Source: Actinomycetota bacterium
Lineage (GTDB): Bacteria > Zhuqueibacterota > Zhuqueibacteria > Residuimicrobiales > Krinioviventaceae
Direction of reading: 5' to 3'
Assembly: GCA_011682565.1 (NCBI GenBank)
Contig: JAACEJ010000127.1
Location: 1-8,085 of the forward strand
DNA length: 8,085 nt
In this document: positions 6,310 through 8,085 of the stretch, one piece after another
Position numbering within the stretch: the stretch's first letter is position 1
How the letters are laid out: every line of letters begins with the position of its first letter
Translations under genes and position numbers: made by a program
The notes under the pieces: generated by a model
Told to the model about the DNA's origin: nothing
The model's input: the letters and a program-made list of their open reading frames with translations, nothing else
Databases searched by the model: none

Positions 6310-6999
6310 ATGAAGACTTTAACAATTTTGCTGCTATTGCTGGGAATGCTTGTAGCTTCAACCATCTGTCCGGCACAAGGAATGAGCTTTTCAGGCGACG
6401 TCACCGGAGTTTCAACTTATGTGTGGCGCGGTGTGAAACAGTACAATGGCGCGGCTTTGCAAGGCACTGCAAGTTTTGGATTTAAATCGCTTTCTTTTGG
6501 AGTGTGGACATCAAGCATAAATTTTGGTGATGACACCGAAGCCGAAACAGATCCTTTTGTAGAATTAAGCCTGCCAACCGGCAGCATTGCAAGTTCCATA
6601 GGAGCAACGATTTATACTTATGATCTTTTCCAAACGTTTAACGCAGATGCAGATATGGAATTCGAACTTTTTGCCAGGGCAGGCATAGGGCCTCTGGGCC
6701 TTGCCTTCTATTTCGTGCCCAGCCAAAGCAGTACAACAAACAATCTCAACAGTTCGGATTACTGGATTGAAGCCTCTCTGGGCATGGAAGCAGCCGGGGC
6801 CGAATGGAGTGCCATGTTTGCTTATGGTACCTATTCCAGCAGATTCCTTGCGACTCCAAAATCTGACGCAGTAACGAATATCGTTCTCTCTGTAAGCAAG
6901 TCCCTGTTGGAAAATCTGAACGTCAGCTACAACTATTCTATCGGCACAGACTCTCAGATGGAAAATATCTTTTGGATGGGACTCGGCTATAGTTTTTAA
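6310..6999 (+). CDS. TorF/Gcw_chp-like outer-membrane protein
   Basis: A 229-residue secreted protein with a signal peptide (about 1-24; basic start, leucine core, cleavage near PAQG). The mature part shows alternating beta-strand patterns, and the protein ends in GLGYSF, a C-terminal Phe typical of outer-membrane barrels inserted by the BAM machinery. The N-terminal block VTGVSTYVWRGVKQYNGAAL and the following FGVWTSSINFG, then TDPFVELSL, resemble the TIGR02001/Gcw_chp ('TorF family putative porin') signature. Function is not experimentally clear for most members. Being third in a glnK-amtB operon suggests it lets ammonium or another nitrogen source cross the outer membrane. The ribosome binding site AAGGAGG (6294-6300) lies 9 nt upstream. 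A strong terminator starts 21 nt after the stop codon. There is no lipobox, so it is not a lipoprotein. Confidence 0.8.
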   Translation: MKTLTILLLLLGMLVASTICPAQGMSFSGDVTGVSTYVWRGVKQYNGAALQGTASFGFKSLSFGVWTSSINFGDDTEAETDPFVELSLPTGSIASSIGATIYTYDLFQTFNADADMEFELFARAGIGPLGLAFYFVPSQSSTTNNLNSSDYWIEASLGMEAAGAEWSAMFAYGTYSSRFLATPKSDAVTNIVLSVSKSLLENLNVSYNYSIGTDSQMENIFWMGLGYSF

Positions 7000-7020
7000 G
7001 TTTATCTCAATCCCAATAAC

Positions 7021-7054
7021 AAACCCGGCCTCCGCTCCACGGGCCGGGTTTTTC
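7021..7054 (+). terminator. Intrinsic terminator of the glnK-amtB-porin operon
   Basis: AAACCCGGCC (7021-7030) pairs perfectly with GGCCGGGTTT (7042-7051) around an 11-nt loop, and the T-run continues to 7053. The GC-rich 7-bp core with a U-tract is a textbook Rho-independent terminator. The A-run on the left arm could let it also work on the minus strand. Confidence 0.92.
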
Positions 7055-7058
7055 TGCT

Positions 7059-7140
7059 ATTTCAAATCTTTGAAATCAAATATTCCTTCCCGGACACGTT
7101 TATCGCAGAGTTAAACACAAAGCCGTTTGAAATATTTCAA
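7059..7140. repeat. Two TTTGAAAT-based palindromes between porin and Nudix genes
   Basis: ATTTCAAA-TC-TTTGAAAT (7059-7076) is a perfect 8-bp inverted repeat, and TTGAAATATTTCAA (7127-7140) is a perfect 14-bp palindrome built from the same half-site in the opposite arrangement. The gap between them shows no gene. They could be binding sites for one dimeric regulator; AT-rich chance symmetry is the alternative. Confidence 0.35.
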
Positions 7141-7204
7141 CCCGTCTTTCTGTTCTAATTCACATTCCAAAAGTCATGCGCAAGATCGAATGATCCGAAA
7201 ATCG

Positions 7205-7330
7205 TTAAAAAAGAGAGATAATATCCTCCATCTGCATTGCCGGATTTTTGTTCATTTCTTTAGAAGATAATTGCATTTTATCCAACTTTTGGATATATTC
7301 GACAGAATAATCTGCAACTTTATCAAGAGC
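7205..7330 (-). pseudogene. Possible relic reading frame (unidentified C-terminal fragment)
   Basis: On the minus strand a frame open from inside the Nudix gene runs to TAA at 7207-7205, reading ALDKVADYSVEYIQKL, then DKMQLSSKEMNKNP, then AMQMEDIISLF. The residue mix and codons look protein-like, and VEYIxKLxxMxLSxKE loosely recalls the start of GatC proteins, but the match is too weak to name. No ribosome binding site or start is evident outside the Nudix gene. Treat it as possible gene debris or chance. Confidence 0.2.
7271..7299 (+). promoter_or_regulatory. Candidate promoter with internal operator for the Nudix gene
   Basis: TTGCAT (7271-7276) and TATATT (7294-7299) are separated by 17 bases, giving a sigma70-like promoter with a good -10 and a partial -35. 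Between them, TATCCAA-CTT-TTGGATA (7279-7295) is a perfect 7-bp inverted repeat, placed where a repressor would block RNA polymerase. Transcription from about 7306 would leave a 34-nt leader and agrees with the ATG at 7340. Confidence 0.35.
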
Positions 7331-7339
7331 AAAGAAATT

Positions 7340-7969
7340 ATGGACACACAACCCATTCCCCGCTGGCTTGAGTGGGCACGGGAAATTCAATCGCTAAGCC
7401 AGACCGGACTTGCTTTTGCCCAAAACGAATACGAGAGGCAGCGTTATCATCGGCTTGCGGAAATTGCGGCAGAAATCGTGCACGATTACACAAGCCTGCC
7501 GGTGGAAAAGCTGACGGACAACTTTTTGGCCCAGCCGGGTTATGCCACACCTAAAATTGATGTCCGCGGTGCAGTTGTTCGGGATAAAAAAATATTACTT
7601 GTAAAAGAAATTTCCGATGGCCGATGGAGTATGCCCGGCGGCTGGGCGGATGTCGGCGACAAGCCCTCCCAGGTAGCTGAGCGCGAAGTTTTGGAAGAAA
7701 GCGGATTTCAGGTACGGCCTGTAAAAGTGATCGGCGTTTTCGATGCCAATCGCAGCGGCCGACCTCTGGAATTTTTTCACGCATTTAAAATCATTTTTTT
7801 ATGCGAGTTAATTGGCGGCGAGGCCAGGCCGAGCGATGAAACATCCGATGTCGTTTTTTTTGACTTTGATAATCTGCCGCCGCTTTCCACAAACAGAACA
7901 AACGAGAGACATCTGAAAGAAGTACAACTTCATCTTGCCGATCCCTCTCGAAAAGCTACATTCGACTAA
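7340..7969 (+). CDS. Nudix hydrolase with N-terminal Nudix_N domain
   Basis: A 209-residue cytoplasmic hydrolase. Residues about 5-65 form the helical Nudix_N domain (PIPRWLEWAREIQSLSQTG start), followed by the Nudix fold from about 70. The Nudix box spans 101-122 (GWADVGD, then REVLEESGF); the metal-binding REVLEE (115-120) is intact, while the first Glu of the consensus (GX5E) is Asp107. Enzymes with this architecture hydrolyse nucleoside diphosphates linked to another group; relatives have been linked to CDP-choline or ADP-ribose pyrophosphatase activity, but the substrate cannot be fixed here. I chose ATG 7340 because family members start just before PIPRWLEWAREIQ; the frame is open upstream to a TTG at 7271 but that extension overlaps the candidate promoter. 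Ribosome binding is weak (AAGAG/AAAGA). It lies after the operon terminator and is probably a separate unit. Confidence 0.92.
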   Translation: MDTQPIPRWLEWAREIQSLSQTGLAFAQNEYERQRYHRLAEIAAEIVHDYTSLPVEKLTDNFLAQPGYATPKIDVRGAVVRDKKILLVKEISDGRWSMPGGWADVGDKPSQVAEREVLEESGFQVRPVKVIGVFDANRSGRPLEFFHAFKIIFLCELIGGEARPSDETSDVVFFDFDNLPPLSTNRTNERHLKEVQLHLADPSRKATFD

Positions 7970-8002
7970 AAAATATTTTGTGTTTTTCTTTTCAGTAAAT
8001 CT

Positions 8003-8031
8003 TTGTAAATTGTAAACAATGTTGATATAAC
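8003..8031 (+). promoter_or_regulatory. Weak promoter-like motif in the gene-free end
   Basis: TTTGTA (8003-8008), 17 bases, then TATAAC (8026-8031) give a good -10 and a poor -35. Downstream, frames starting at TTG 8047 or GTG 8053 stay open to the window edge and could be the start of a further gene, but only about a dozen codons are visible. The stretch 7970-8085 is AT-rich with no other recognisable feature. Confidence 0.2.
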
Positions 8032-8085
8032 TTGAATTATTATAGGTTGAAAGTGCAGAACTTGAAAGAATATATCCCAGTAAAT

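Overview
The window looks like chromosomal DNA of a diderm (Gram-negative-type) bacterium outside the well-studied Proteobacteria. The evidence is a predicted outer-membrane beta-barrel ending in Phe, an AmtB with a cleavable signal peptide, AT-rich intergenic spacers and strong AGGAGG-type ribosome binding sites. The P-II style (GCGQQKGY and a non-Tyr residue at position 51) and the NifA-like regulator would fit a Bacteroidota, Ignavibacteria or Calditrichota/KSB1-type lineage, but this assignment is only an impression. No tRNA, rRNA, CRISPR array or intact insertion sequence was seen.

Left part (1-2250): the probable 3' end of an unidentified gene is followed by a HpcH/HpaI-family class II aldolase. 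It converges, with a 5-nt gap, on an Nramp-fold transporter whose metal-binding motifs are replaced. Between that transporter and the next gene (2252-2503) lie two pieces of gene debris on the minus strand. One is the C-terminal end of an AAA+/DUF4143-type ATPase. The other is the Fis-type helix-turn-helix end of a second NifA-like regulator.

Centre (2504-6999): this is a nitrogen-control module. A GAF-AAA+-HTH sigma54 activator of NifA type is transcribed leftward. Across an AT-rich 457-nt divergent spacer lies a rightward operon of P-II protein (glnK), ammonium transporter (amtB) and a TorF/Gcw_chp-like outer-membrane protein, closed by a strong intrinsic terminator. The spacer holds a near-consensus sigma54 -24/-12 element 60-75 nt upstream of glnK, one exact TGT-N10-ACA NifA-type upstream site and two inverted repeats. 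The simplest reading is that the activator drives glnK-amtB-porin under nitrogen limitation, with P-II gating AmtB and perhaps the activator. No nif structural gene is present, so the NifA name says nothing about nitrogen fixation here.

Right part (7000-8085): an intergenic stretch holds TTTGAAAT palindromes, a possible relic reading frame on the minus strand and a candidate promoter with an inverted repeat between its -35 and -10. A Nudix hydrolase with an N-terminal Nudix_N domain follows, then a gene-free end with a weak promoter-like motif.

No clearly new multi-gene system is visible. The most interesting points are the relic regulator and ATPase tails, the Nramp-like protein without its metal ligands, the P-II without the uridylylation tyrosine, and the porin as third gene of the glnK-amtB operon.
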